Assembly: GCA_930367205.1 (NCBI GenBank)
Contig: OV884015.1
Location: 34,587,288-34,651,287 of the forward strand
Direction of reading: 5' to 3'
Length of the DNA: 64,000 nucleotides
Source of the DNA: Acanthosoma haemorrhoidale
Lineage: Eukaryota; Arthropoda; Insecta; Hemiptera; Acanthosomatidae
Shown: in pieces, positions 13,601 through 24,725 of the stretch
Layout of the letters: the number at the start of each line of letters is the position of its first letter
Position numbering within the stretch: the first letter of the stretch is position 1
Position numbers and translations under genes: made by a program
The notes under the pieces: generated by a model
The model's database searches: none
The model's input: the letters and a program-made list of their open reading frames with translations, nothing else
What the model was told of the DNA's origin: nothing

Positions 13601-15499
13601 GTATGGTTTCATTGCGAAACATTTGGCATTTTTAGGGAGGTTTAAGGCTTTTTGGTTACTTAATGTTGGACATTTCACAATCCATTTATTGACGTAATTA
13701 AATTTCCGTATGATGCATAGAACGGAATGTATAGCCAAAACTTAACTCTTGGATTACATTATTTCTTGGTAAATGGTCACCTAATATATCAAGGCTGGGT
13801 GAGCCCTGTAATTCTAAACTTCTTTTTATTAATTCTATTCTATTCTATTCTAGTAATTCTAAACAGCCAATAAATAATAGAAATGAATACTTATAATTAC
13901 TTACTCCATTATTGCGCTCAGCGTGCGTATGGATGAAGCCAAATATAGTTTAAGACATTAAGTCACTGATTTCTAATATTTTGGTTTGTTGTTTACTGTT
14001 ACAATTTATCAGTACCGGACTCTGAGCTTAAATGAGTTAAGAAGTAATATTATAGGTATTATAAATCGTGTTATAGATCCCCATCCTTTTTCACTATAAC
14101 ACTAAACAGAATTTGTTTCCAATGAATAAAATTGACTATAAAATTATGGAGAGAAGTATGCTCAAACACTTAGGACCGGACCAGGTCTGAGAAGATAAGG
14201 ACTACGGAGATTATTTCTCACGCAAAAAAAATGGTTGAATCGGCTTATATTCGTGTCACGAATCCCGGAGTCATGCCAAAAACAAAACAAGAAATAGAGC
14301 CCATTTTCGAGAGAAGAAAACTGGCCAAAAAATTCCAAGCTTGTGGGCAAGAAGGTAGACGACCGCGATATCGGAAGGTTGGTGGAGTGGTTAGCAACAA
14401 GTTAGCAAAGGAGGGGGCTGATGGAGTGTAAACATAACTAAATCTTACACTAGAATTCTATAAACATGATCACTACTAGACTACTCAGTAGGCAAACGCC
14501 ACAACAAAATGAAGATGTATGGAAACTGTATCTTAAGCCTGATATTTTTTAACCTGATTAAGCATGATGATTCATTCTTCTGGATTCCTCCCGGTGACTT
14601 TCTCTCTTCACACAACCGGATAATTGCAATGTATATCTCAACACTAAACTACGAAGTTAACAAACACCACTCTGCAAAAATATTCGATAATACGACACTG
14701 CTAGTTTGTATTGTAGCTGTACTAGTGTAACTCGTCTAGAAGTTGTTCTAGATGGAAACTTGTCAAGACTAGGATATCCTAGATCCAGAACAGATTTCTC
14801 TCTAATGTTCTCATGAATTACGTGCGACGGCTAAGGGAGAATTTACCCCATTTCTTAAAAACCCATAAATTACTCCAAAAAATACAATATACAATTCTGT
14901 ACCTCGGAGGGATACAACACTATGTCCATTTTCATAACTTTACAGGAGAGGAGTTTTAAACTTTTTTTCAACAAAAAGTGTTATTGGCACAGCTATTTAT
15001 TGAGATGTAAATAACAATAAATAGAATGTTCTGGTAAAATATTGTTTCAACATCTCAATAAATAGTTGTGCCAATGTTGAAAAAAAGTTTAAAACTCCTC
15101 TCCTGTAAAGTTATAAAAATGGACATAGTGTTGTATCCCTCCGAGATACAGAATTATAAATTATGAGTGCGAAAATCGAAATAAGGCAAGCCTCAAGGTA
15201 CTAAACACTGATCAAAAAAGTAAAATAATATTAAAATCAAATAATGCGTATAGCTCTCCTTCTTACGTTTTGGGGTAAAATATTAAGAAAGCAAACTTCA
15301 ATTTAAAAAGGTAAAATTTCAAGAAAGCAAACTTTTTTTCACTAAAATAAGAACGTGAAAAAATAAATCCAAAAGAACAAGCAACAATGATGTTTTGTAA
15401 CTAAAGCTTAATATGATCCTTGATTAATAAACGTTTTTTTCGTCTCATTAAAGGATAAAAAAAAATAAACAATATGTTGAAAACACCCACCTTGTACAT
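4647..15499 (-). CDS. RR-2 cuticle protein with Cys-x-x-Cys tail (cuticle gene 2), three exons
   Basis: Secreted chitin-binding cuticle protein, rebuilt from three exons. Exon 1 is 15499-15491 (Met-Tyr-Lys, donor GTGGGT). Exon 2 is 7459-7203, acceptor TTTTCAG and donor GTAGTT. Exon 3 is 4842-4647, acceptor CCGTAG. Their lengths (9+257+196) sum to 462 bases, 153 aa in one frame. Residues 1-18 are a signal peptide (MYKYLFIYIFWTGYGVHS). A short Glu run (21-25) precedes the RR-2 domain at about 29-90, with YKFEYSVRDSKTG and a closing GFVAKVHRE that forms only across the exon 2/3 junction. The tail from 91 has CPHC at 95-98 and is Ser/Tyr-rich; cysteine is rare in mature RR proteins. An ATG at 7483 reads into exon 2, but it passes through the acceptor and is probably not the start. 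An alternative exon near 5311-5508 would end the protein early and is less likely. The exon 2/3 join is strong; the 8 kb join to exon 1 rests on design shared with genes 1 and 3. Confidence 0.8.
5936..6118 (+). pseudogene. Possible non-LTR retrotransposon C-terminal remnant
   Basis: A 60-codon plus-strand frame contains a Cys/His/Cys arrangement (LCWGCDERIEHSQVDCPEKW) that recalls the CxxC...H...CP motif often seen near the C-terminus of non-LTR polymerase ORFs. There is no further support on either side. It lies in intron 2 of cuticle gene 2. Confidence 0.35.
6153..6199. repeat. Perfect 15-bp hairpin
   Basis: TTTTAGTGATTTATG at 6153-6167 is followed, after 17 bases, by its exact reverse complement at 6185-6199. 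It lies within intron 2 of cuticle gene 2. It may be a small palindrome or the end of a foldback element; no function can be assigned. Confidence 0.7.
7500..12900. other. Large first intron of cuticle gene 2, AT-rich part
   Basis: About 5.4 kb of mostly AT-rich DNA with no exon I can defend. It has a poly(T) tract near 8047-8064. A few patches of higher G+C (9035-9170, 10160-10330, 11740-11830, 12130-12530) may be old transposon remnants, but no reading frame survives in them. (TAA)n occurs near 11880-11897. Confidence 0.45.
12907..13136 (-). other. Unidentified open frame, minus strand
   Basis: A stop-to-stop frame of about 75 codons that looks coding by composition: mixed hydrophobic and polar residues with no low complexity (for example YSVWVNNRVNIVVNLACNEF). 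It has no clear splice sites or start and lies in the first intron of cuticle gene 2. It could be a fragment of a transposon or an endogenised element, or chance. I do not recognise the protein. Confidence 0.3.
14889..15157. repeat. Foldback element with ~115-bp arms
   Basis: The left arm (14889-15009) and right arm (15044-15157) are near-exact reverse complements. They share CTCGGAGGGATACAACACTA, then GGAGAGGAGTTTTAAAC, then TATTTATTGAGATGT. The left arm has about ten extra bases (near AAAAAGTGTT). The loop is about 35 bases. No transposase is present, so this is a foldback or MITE-type element. Because it lies in an intron of a minus-strand gene, its transcript could form a long hairpin. 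Confidence 0.85.
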
Positions 15500-15527
15500 G
15501 ATGCTACCCTGCGAGGATTCTGCCAGC

Positions 15528-15564
15528 GTCTGATTCCAGTTTAGTAGGCAACCTTCTTTTTATA
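15528..15564 (-). promoter_or_regulatory. Core promoter of cuticle gene 2 (TATA and initiator)
   Basis: On the minus strand, TATAAAA at 15564-15558 precedes an AATCAGAC initiator-like motif (15535-15528), with the A about 33 bases downstream. The Met-Tyr-Lys microexon begins about 32 bases further on. The order and spacing match those at cuticle genes 1 and 3. Confidence 0.7.
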
Positions 15565-15833
15565 CGGAGTAACTACTTCCTAAATTTTATGTAATGTTAG
15601 CTTCCTGTCAGCCGGGAACGAGTTCCACCTGGGCATCCTTATAGCCCTGTCGCTTACATCGGACTGTAGCTCTCCTGACCTAATCTGGCTCATCGCCGCT
15701 TCTCCGATACATCATCGCAGTGTACTCCTTTCTGTTTGTATTAATTTAGAGCTTAGAGCAGCATTGGTTAATACGACCTGATTTTATAAGTAGCCACTGT
15801 GGGCCCTTTCCAGTGGTGACACAAAGTCTAAGG

Positions 15834-15836
<3 letters not shown>

Positions 15837-15895
<59 letters not shown>
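15837..15895. repeat. (AG)n / (CT)n microsatellite
   Basis: About 29 uninterrupted AG dinucleotides. Open frames of Arg-Glu or Ser-Leu repeats across it are artefacts. It sits roughly 270-330 bases upstream of the cuticle gene 2 core promoter, so it may act as a GAGA-type site, but that is inference only. Confidence 0.95.
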
Positions 15896-15898
<3 letters not shown>

Positions 15899-16290
15899 TT
15901 TTTTATTAAATAACAAAAGGCTGCTCAATCATAATTGGGTTTTTAAGACACAGGTTACACCCTATAAAAGTTTAACACAAGCCGTGTATTTATTAAATAA
16001 GTGATTTAATAAATGCATTTAAATGGCATAACGATGAATAAATTAAAAGGGGGGAGGGGGTGGGCCCGAGGAAAATATTTCAGGTCGGTGTAATAAAAGA
16101 AATACAAAAAAAAAAAAAAATAAATCGAGACTGGCTGCTGGCCCACTCACTCGAATTTTCCGTCAAGCTGGAACACGCATATTATTAATTTATTTTAAAA
16201 AAAAAGTAATATTAATTTAAATAAAAATTCAATCTTAAAACTCAGCTTAATCTCTATCTGGTGGTGGTACGACTCGAGAAGATTATATAT

Positions 16291-16510
16291 AAACTGATTT
16301 TTGGGAAATGACAAAGTGCTAGCGGCTTGCTCCACCTCTGTCCGGAAACAGCCCATATTAAAGTCATTTATTGAATCAATTAAATTAATTAATTGATTCA
16401 CGATTTCATTTATATGGGCTGTTCCCGGAGGTACTGCATTACCGGGTCAACCCGCGACAGAGGTGGAGCAAGCCCCTAGCACTCACTCCGTCATTTCCCA
16501 AAAATCAGTT
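16291..16510. repeat. Asymmetric foldback element
   Basis: The left arm (16291-16359) and right arm (16411-16510) are reverse complements over AACTGATTTTTGGGAAATGA, then GCTTGCTCCACCTCTGTC, then ACAGCCCATAT. The right arm carries about 28-30 extra bases near 16431-16455 that the left arm lacks. The centre has a further small palindrome around GAATCAATTAAATTAATTAA. Likely a MITE-like or foldback insertion in the spacer between cuticle genes 2 and 3. Confidence 0.8.
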
Positions 16511-16559
16511 CTTCTGGACCCCCGATGGGAGTCGTTCCAGAGATTAAGCTGATAAGAAC

Positions 16560-18515
16560 AGATACTACACTTTCAACTTATTCTTAAAAAGTTTATATAT
16601 TTAATAAGTTGAAGTTTAAACCCTCAATGTAGGGGGAAATGTACATGTTTAGAGATACACCCCTGTAGCAACTATTTAATGTTTTATTTGTTATAATTGA
16701 TTATAATAATTGGCCAATAAAAAATTATAACATTGTGTTAAAGTGATTCGTTTTTCTAATTCTGAGTAGAAATTAAAATAAATGTAATGGTTCTTGATTT
16801 TTTTTTTCTTACCTTTCAAATTTTTAAGATTACGGATAAGGGAAAAATAAAGGAATTTATTTGGGGTGAGCGGATCCTTTTACTAGGAGTACTATGGTTC
16901 TTGATTTTTTTGATTCAGTAAATATTCTTCAGCTAAATAACTTTAGCAATGGGTATAGATATAAAAGTAATCATCAAATGCTAAATAGTCAAAAAATGTA
17001 TTGTGCTTTTTTTTCCTAACTTGTTGAAGAATTCACAAGTTGGATTGCTGCATTAATAATTGATCTTATTAATAAGCTGAAGATTTTTTGTGATTTATAA
17101 TTAAATTAATTAATCAGTTAAAAGAGAAGAAGAGAAAAAAGATATATTTTACGATCACTTTTTGTTTGGAAGGGACATATAAAAATATTGGTCAGATTTT
17201 TGTACGTACATTCACCATTACTACTATTACAAAATAATGAAGTCTTTTTCACCGAAGCGTAAAAAGATATTCTTTAAGGTTCGAATTCTCCATAAAAAAA
17301 ATCACGTACAATAGGAAGTAAGGGGAATTAGAAAACATAGTTGTAGAAACCATATTGGATTTATACTATATAAATATATTGGATATTTACTATTAGATAT
17401 TTAAAGAATACGAAAAAAATTTTTCATTAAAAACATTAATGTTATTCCTCCTTTTGCAAAATTATAAGTGAAATATAGTGATAATAAATACTTGTGGCAT
17501 ATGTATTATATACTCGAGTATCAACTTAATACAATACAAATTAAATTAAATACATTAACAATTAGACTGTAAATTATCAGTTTTTTTTATCATTCTTACA
17601 AAAAAACTTTTCAACAAAACTTTTTTATTTTACAATTTGTTTATTTACTTTAAACAAGATGGGAAAAAAATTGTTTCACATAATTTTCTTGTTTATTAAA
17701 ATCAATATTGTTTTAAGCATTAAAATCTATTTTGATCATTTTTTTATTGATAAATAAAATATTTATCTGCAAGATATTTATTACTTATTTAAATTACGGC
17801 AGATTTTTCTTGTTTCACTTATAAATTGATAGTAACATGCCAGTGGATTGGAAATTTGTAACTCGTAGACATTGTTCAACAAATAGTAATTTTTAAAATG
17901 AATTAGGCCGTGATTTAAGGTTCCAAAAGACATTCCTTAAATGTTTCCTTGGTTTATATATATCCTTTGTTTCCTAAGTTTATTAAAATATAAATTTTAC
18001 TGTTAGACGTTTTTTAACAAAGGAGCTCTTGATTAGAGTACAGTAATTTGATGAAGTTTACTAAGATGGATGTAGTCAAGACGTCTGTAAGTATATGTCT
18101 TGGAATTCGGCAAATATATTTGAGAATATTTGAATAATATTCAGTATTATGATATGTATGCTTTATGCTTGACAATTTCCATAAAATTCAACCTTTGTAA
18201 TTTACTGAACAGAACGACCTTAATTTGGAAGAAGAGCTTTCTATATTCAACCAATGATTTACTTCACTACCATACTTCCACTTTTAATCATTCCATTCTG
18301 AGCAAATAATTTCTGTGCATATATTTCATTACATAGGGATGACATAATCCTTTCTAGGATTGTATTAACACTGTGTTATTAATTATCATCAAAGGCCATC
18401 ATATAATTTTTTACAATTTAAATTTTACCGATATTTCATGCTTTATATACATATTGATAAGAAAAGGATATATTAAATAGGGGAAAAATGAGACACAACC
18501 ATTTACAAAAGTATA
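16560..18515. other. AT-rich intergenic spacer
   Basis: Very AT-rich DNA with frequent homopolymer tracts. I see no gene, conserved frame or repeat with clear boundaries. Confidence 0.5.
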
Positions 18516-18520
18516 AAAAG

Positions 18521-18526
18521 TTTATT
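18521..18526 (-). terminator. Poly(A) signal of cuticle gene 3
   Basis: AATAAA on the minus strand about 90 bases past the stop codon at 18613, giving a short 3' UTR. Confidence 0.6.
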
Positions 18527-18612
18527 AGTTTACATTACTTACAATATTGTACAATAAAATCACAAATAACTAAAGTACTAATATAACATAGGAAAGTATT
18601 TGATTTATGTTA

Positions 18613-21600
18613 CTAGTATTTTTCCTCATGGTACTTTGGTGGAATTATATGTTTGGTTAGGGTTTCAACATCAGCCCCATGGGTGTGCAACTTCAGAGTT
18701 GAAGTGGCTTCCCCTCCTGAACTATAACCAGAGCTGTAACCTCCTTTGGAACTGTAACCTTGTGATGGTGCATAGCCTTGTGATAATTGATGCTTTAATG
18801 CTGGTTCATAGCCTTTGTTTAAAACATAGCCTCCTTGTGATGTTCCATAGCCTCCTCCTTGAGACAGACCGTAACCACCATGGGATTGGCTAAGACCTCC
18901 GTGGAATGAGCCGTAACCTTCCTTGGATAACCCATATTCTCCTTTCGATGTGCCATGTCCTCCCAGTGAGAAGCTGTAACTGTTTCCGGGTGAAGCGCCA
19001 TATGCGGCCTGGGATGCACCATATGCTCCTTGTGAAGCGCCATATCCTCCCTGGGATGAACCATATGCGGCTTGGGATGCACCATATCCTCCATGAGATG
19101 AACCATAGACACTTTGGGAAGAGCCATATCCTCTATGAGATGAACCATAGGCACCTTGGGAAGCACCATATCCTCCATGGGATGAACCATAGGCACTTTG
19201 GGAAGCGCCATATCCTCCGAGAGATGAACCATAGGCACCTTGGGAAGTGCCATATCCTCCATGGGATGAACCATAGGCACCTTGGGAAGCGCCATTTCCT
19301 CCATGAGATGAACCATAGGCTCCTTGGGATGCACCATATCCACCAAGAGATAAACCATAGGCACCTTGGGAAGCGCCATTTCCTCCATGAGATGAACCAT
19401 AGGCTCCTTGGGATGCACCATATACTCCATGAGATGAACCATATGCAGCTTGGGATGCACCATATCCACCAAGAGATAAACCATAGGCACCTTGGGAAGC
19501 GCCATATCCTTCATTAGATGAACCGTGAGTAACAGCTGGAAGTGATTCGTAGCTACCGTAACTAGTCTTATGACCGTTATTAGATTCGGATCCTCCAAGG
19601 TAATGATAACCTCCTTTTCCTGAGGAGTATCCTACAGATTCATATTTAGTTTCTTCGTGAACTGCTGGTCCATAAACTGGCTTGGGAGCAGGGTATTTGG
19701 AATGGGCTTGGTAACTTCCAGAAGCAGCTTTGTAGCCTTCCCCTTGATTAGAGTGATAGTAAGACTGCTGAGCAGGTAGAACATGGGAGCTACCGGAACC
19801 ATAGGATCCGGAGTTACTATGGTAAACACTTTGTTCGGGAGCTGGATGATGGTAGCTAGGTTCATGGTGATAGCTTGGCCCCTGGCTGTAATGTTTCCCT
19901 CCTTTGCCACTCTCATAAGTTACAAAATTGTAATACGATTTAGCATCACCAGATCCTTTGTATGCTCCACCACCATAGCCTTGCTGTGTTTGATATTTTC
20001 CCTGAGAATCTGCCTTGTACAAGCCTGAGTAAATCGGTTTAAAGCCTGATTCATACGCTGGCTTAGACAAGGGGCTAGCTGATGCCTGATGGTAAGTTGG
20101 CTGTGGTTTATAATAACGTGGTTTGTAAGAAGCTTGATGTTTATGCTCTTCAGCGTAGCCCAAGTAAGATGGTACGTTTCCTGAAACTTTAATTTCTTGA
20201 TCTCCCTGGTAACCGGCTCCGCCATAGGCTGCTTGTTGCTTATATTCAGAATGTGATTCGTAAGCTTTAGGGCCTGATCCTGAACTCAGACCACTACTTC
20301 CAGAGTAGTGGAGAGAATTATCGGCTGATCCAAGTCCATGCTGGTATCCTAAAGATATAGATTGGGAGCTAGATCCTGATCCACCTGAATACCCATGTCC
20401 TGCTTTGTAACCCAGAGAGCTGAGACCAGAACCTGAACCACTGTAATGGTATCCAGAAGATCCGCCGGAGGACAGACCATGACCAGCTTGGTAGCTTGAG
20501 GATCCAAGGTGACTTTGAGATTCTAGAGACTTTCCAGCTTCAGAGCTGTATCCATACTTTTGGCCGTATCCCAATGAAGGGCTCCCTTCGCTCAAAGAGT
20601 GGTATCCTCCAGATAGACCTTTGTCCAATTTATATCCGTACGCACCTTGGCTCGATCCTAAGCTTGAGTGGCTGGATTGATATCCAACAGATTGAGCTCC
20701 TAATCCTTGATCTGCTTTATAACCAGAATATCCGTGTCCTGAACCTAAGCTAGAAGAGGAAGAACTGTGGCCCTCGGATCCATGGTATCCTGATGATCCG
20801 TGGTATCCTGATGAGCCATGATAACCAGATGAACCGTGTCCATACTGCCCTTCTTCGTAGTGTTGCCCCTCGTGATGGTCTTCATGGTGATGTCCATGAT
20901 GATGTCCATATACTGCGTACTGAACTTTTGTCTTGGAGCCGTCTTTTTCATCGATGGTGTATTCACCCTGAGTGCTGTCTCCGTTCCTTTCCTCCTTCCT
21001 CGTCTGGACTCCTCCACCGTGGGGGTCATGTACTTCTAGTTCGAATTTGTATTGGGCTTTCCCATCTGAATGGACTGCCACAAACAGAGTCGCAAGCAAA
21101 AATATCTGTAACATACAATAATACCAATGTAAAAATCTTCATATTCATTATCATGGACATACAATTAAAAACAGATCGTAACACGAAACCATAATACACC
21201 AATGCTCGATATATCCATTAGGGATTTTCTTCATTAGGTACAAAAAATCGGAGCAAATACCGTTAAAATACATCACGATTACATTTTAAATTAAAATTAT
21301 TCTTGGGGAGGTGCCGATTTGGAGTACGCTATACTACAAATAAAACAGCTTCTGTCTCTCAACAGTGTCGAGTTGATGTCAACTATAATAGCACTTGCTA
21401 GATTGGCAGTAGTTACCATCTGCTCAAACCATTCAACTTGACGGCATAGTCCGTCAAAAACCATTGGGAGTAAATTAATAAAGCTGTGGAGACACAGAAG
21501 TGTTTCAAATGACATTCATAACATTAATTATTATGTTAATAACATCAAATGTTACATTTAAAAAACTGGCATTTTCCTTTGCATTTGTTTCCATGAACAG

Positions 21601-24600
21601 TAACAATCCAAGATATTAAATAAATTGACTTTGACGTTGAATTATTCAGTTTTTTTTCTGTTTTTAACGAATCAATACACGAGCATAGCAGGTTATAGGT
21701 GAGGTTTACATAATACTGTATTTGGAGAAACCCTAACTATTTAGCACACTGGTGTGCTGTTACGTCACTGCCTTGATCTGGATCGAAGGAACCGGAAATA
21801 TATATACTATACCATTTAAGTATAAGTTTTATTTATTTATTTATAATCGGATATATTGTCTAATGTTTAAGTCACAACAAAATAAAGTATTTTTCGTTCG
21901 ATTATCTGAACTGAATGTTCTTTTGTACTCCAACTGTGAAGGCAGGAAGAATGGGTTACCTACAGGAAGCAACCTTGTTCTACCATTATGTATATGTAGG
22001 TCTATCAGCGGGCTTATCCTGTCTGTTTATTGACGTTCGATTCCCCGGTGATTCAATAGCGGACTAGCAAGTATCCATAGTCGGCTTTCAACTTTCTAAA
22101 TGTCCGAACCGGCAATCACTCGATTCGATTTGAGGCGTATCGGTGAGTAGGTACTCAGCGCATGCAACTCCCCCGCAGCAAGATTCCTATCGCGATCGCC
22201 CACTGTTGATTATTAGTCAAGAGCCGCGCAACCCAAGCACAAAGAAGGAAACGACTGGGAAAAACAACTCATCTGAGACGTAACTCAGCTCCGGTAGTAA
22301 TATTTAATAATTAACTCTGCTATCAAATTAATTGACAATGGTCCTAATAATAAATCTGTATGTACATACGCACTAATCACCCTGCTTATAAGCCATTTTC
22401 TTGCATGTGAGTATCGTCTTGAGCAACTAATTGCCAAAATGAGAATTAGAAGTTACTATCAAAGTATACTGGGCATTCCTTCATGACAACCAACTGCACT
22501 CAACCACCTTAACGCAATTCAAATTAATGCGATCAACATACTAAATATTTATCATCATGGTGGTTCAAGAACATCAGGTGACTCTCCGGGCGATGCTAGT
22601 TTGGTCTCTGGCACCAATACCCAGCATCTTAAATAAAGAGGCGACAACCTGTAGATAGCCAACCATTATAAAGCTTAAATGACCAAAGTGATGGTTTTCA
22701 AACAAATCATCACGTTAGTCGCAAAGTCTTAACGAATGATTTGTGGGCACATGCTGCAGACATAGAAGCTGGGTTGAGCTCATGACAGATAATCAGGCCC
22801 AACTGGATGGGGAAGTTCAAAAACATCTATTCATAATCATTAAGAGGATTATTGGCTATCAGGAGCAAATCGCCAAGATCATAAGATGATAATGTTAACA
22901 TCATATTGATAGACAAGCGAAAGAAGGTCGTTTGGGTAAATAGTGGTGTTTTGGAGGTCGAGTATAGGACATGCCAACTCACATACGTACCTTTTTCTCA
23001 ATCGGTTTGATGCCCAACTAACTCCCGACCATATCCTGATTGACTGTCCAGCCACTTCATGGGAAAACCTGTACTCTAAAAGATCTGCTAGGCGATGATA
23101 AAAAAACAGTGGAGAAAAAAATTCAAGTTTCTAAAATCATAGAAACAGTTGGAACAAATATAAATTGGAACGCTCATGTCCCCTTCGGGTAGTTTAATGG
23201 ACAAATAAACAAACATTAGAAATATTTTGTAGAATGGTAAAACTTCAGCCTTTAATTTGATAGTAAAAAATAAGTCTTCAATCACGTTCACAGTGTAATG
23301 ATCTAGCTAAAATAGCTGCATAGATAATTAACAAAGCCCCTGACTTCCTCGCGGAAGAACACGGATTCGATGCTGACATTACGTCAATCATCTAATTGAG
23401 TATGTTGCAATACAGGCAATGGGTGCAAACTTTTCACTACGTTCCTAAAGTTTGTATTATTTGTTTGGTAAATGATTGGAATCATAAATATCGCCGCAAC
23501 TTTCTACACAGTGCTTGTTTTGCAATGCTTCAAAATTGTACATTGTGAGAAATGTCGATTTTCTTCAGGTAGGACAAGTTATTCGGGTAAAACATAAATT
23601 ATTGATTAGCCCCCTTTATGATCTTCATAGCTTATGCAAATATAATTTAGCTTTAAATAGAATAGAATAAATTATTTTAAACATTTTAACATACCTATAT
23701 GTACTAACACTGTGCCTTACACTCATTATCATTTTGTGTAGACAAGGAACTAAGAGAATAAAATTAAAACCAAAATCAACTTCACGTAATTATAAGATTT
23801 CTCAAATCGCTTCTATTTCAGATAAATGATTTTAAAAGTTAAAAAACGGTAACTCAAAAACAGATTATAAGATATTCCCGAAACTAAACTTTTAGAGCTT
23901 TTTAAAGGACGTTCAAAGTCGATTGATTAATTTACGCAAATAAACATTATGAGATATACGATTTATTTTATAATATTCTAAAGAGCAAAAACTCCAAAAA
24001 GAGACACTGATATTTTTATAAACATTATCCAAGCATCCTTGGACAATAGCTTGTTTTTCCTTTGTCAAATGACCATATGATTTTTCTACTTCAAGTTTAA
24101 AAAAAAAGTTAATATGTACTTTGGTACCAATGGTAAAGTTACCAATTAAGTGCGCAATAGTTGAAGAATAAAATAACTGAATTTAGAGATAATCATATGC
24201 CTGAATAGACAAAGATCTGTAATGTAGACTGGAAAGGCTCAAAAGCTTTTTGGAAAAATTTAATTTTCACACTGTGTAAATACTAATTTATAAATTATTG
24301 GGTAAAATCAACAAAGTAAAGTTAGTTCTGAAAATGGAGAAAAAAAGAAAACCAGAAGAAGATTTATAGAGAAGGATAAGATTTGGTCTAACACCAAATG
24401 CCGTAGTAGCTTCCAAAAGTTTACAGTTTTTACAAAAGTTATAAAAAGAAAAGTCGGAAAATATAGTAAATGATGAAAAAAGAGAGGATATTGAGTTTAA
24501 TGCTTTGGAGAATGACTGTACATTTAATTAAAGTAATATGTTAAGTAAGAAGGTTACAATTTTCCAATTGATTGCCGATCTGACTGATGAAAAACTGTTT

Positions 24601-24710
24601 AATAAATTATACTTCACTATATATTTCCGACTAATTAAAAATATATTAAATACACACTTCACTGCTATGGATAGTTTATTATAGTCTGAGAGCTAACCCA
24701 CCTTAAACAT
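18613..24710 (-). CDS. Large Gly/Ser/Tyr/His-rich cuticle protein with RR domain (cuticle gene 3), two exons
   Basis: Exon 1 is the microexon 24710-24702 (Met-Phe-Lys, donor GTGGGT). Exon 2 runs 21105-18613 after acceptor TTACAG, giving 833 aa. A frame starting at ATG 21114 overlaps that acceptor and is probably not the real start. Residues 1-16 are a signal peptide (MFKIFLLATLFVAVHS). Residues about 20-67 are a Rebers-Riddiford domain (YKFELEVHDPHGGG, EERNGDSTQGEYTI) that stops short: the usual closing GF(N/V)A segment is replaced by a His-rich stretch (about 70-90). The remaining 740 residues are low complexity: GYHGSS repeats near 95-115, Gly/Ser/Tyr-rich and Tyr-rich segments, and about twelve 14-residue repeats at 540-715. 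Such proteins are usually extracellular matrix components of elastic or sclerotised cuticle. Most RR proteins are 100-300 aa, so this one is very long. The large single exon is intact. Confidence 0.9.
18985..19510 (-). repeat. 42-bp tandem array coding for 14-aa repeats
   Basis: About twelve tandem copies of a 42-base unit encoding GYGASQGAYGSSHG and variants (LSLG, GNGASQ, YGTSQ). The last copies decay into YGASQAAYGASPG. Because the unit length is a multiple of three and lacks stops in other frames, long false open frames of 203 and 259 codons appear over it on both strands. Confidence 0.9.
21130..22770. other. Intron of cuticle gene 3, proximal part
   Basis: This lies inside the 3.6 kb intron (21106-24701) of cuticle gene 3. 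No exon or repeat with clear edges was found. A G+C-richer patch at 22040-22300 has no open frame. Confidence 0.4.
22780..23075 (+). pseudogene. Decayed non-LTR retrotransposon fragment
   Basis: On the plus strand one can read RFDAQLTPDHILIDCPATS near 23005-23060, resembling the H...L.CP segment near the end of non-LTR polymerase ORFs, preceded by a broken frame. Stops and frameshifts are present. It lies in the intron of cuticle gene 3. Confidence 0.4.
23833..23863. repeat. 31-bp direct repeat, copy 1
   Basis: TAAAAGTTAAAAAACGGTAA followed by CTCAAAAACAG, identical to the copy at 25693-25723, 1.86 kb away. The pair flanks the first exon and promoter of cuticle gene 3. Confidence 0.85.
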
Positions 24711-24725
24711 GCCGGCTGGAGGCTG

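Noticed and set aside
15746..16004. Frames encoding Ser-Leu and Arg-Glu repeats
   Set aside because: Pure translation of the (AG)n microsatellite.
18819..19598. Long open frames of 259 codons (minus) and 203 codons (plus) over the cuticle gene 3 repeats
   Set aside because: They are shadows of the 42-bp array: a repeat unit divisible by three with no stops in other frames leaves those frames open. Their Met/His-rich translations have no domain or signal peptide.
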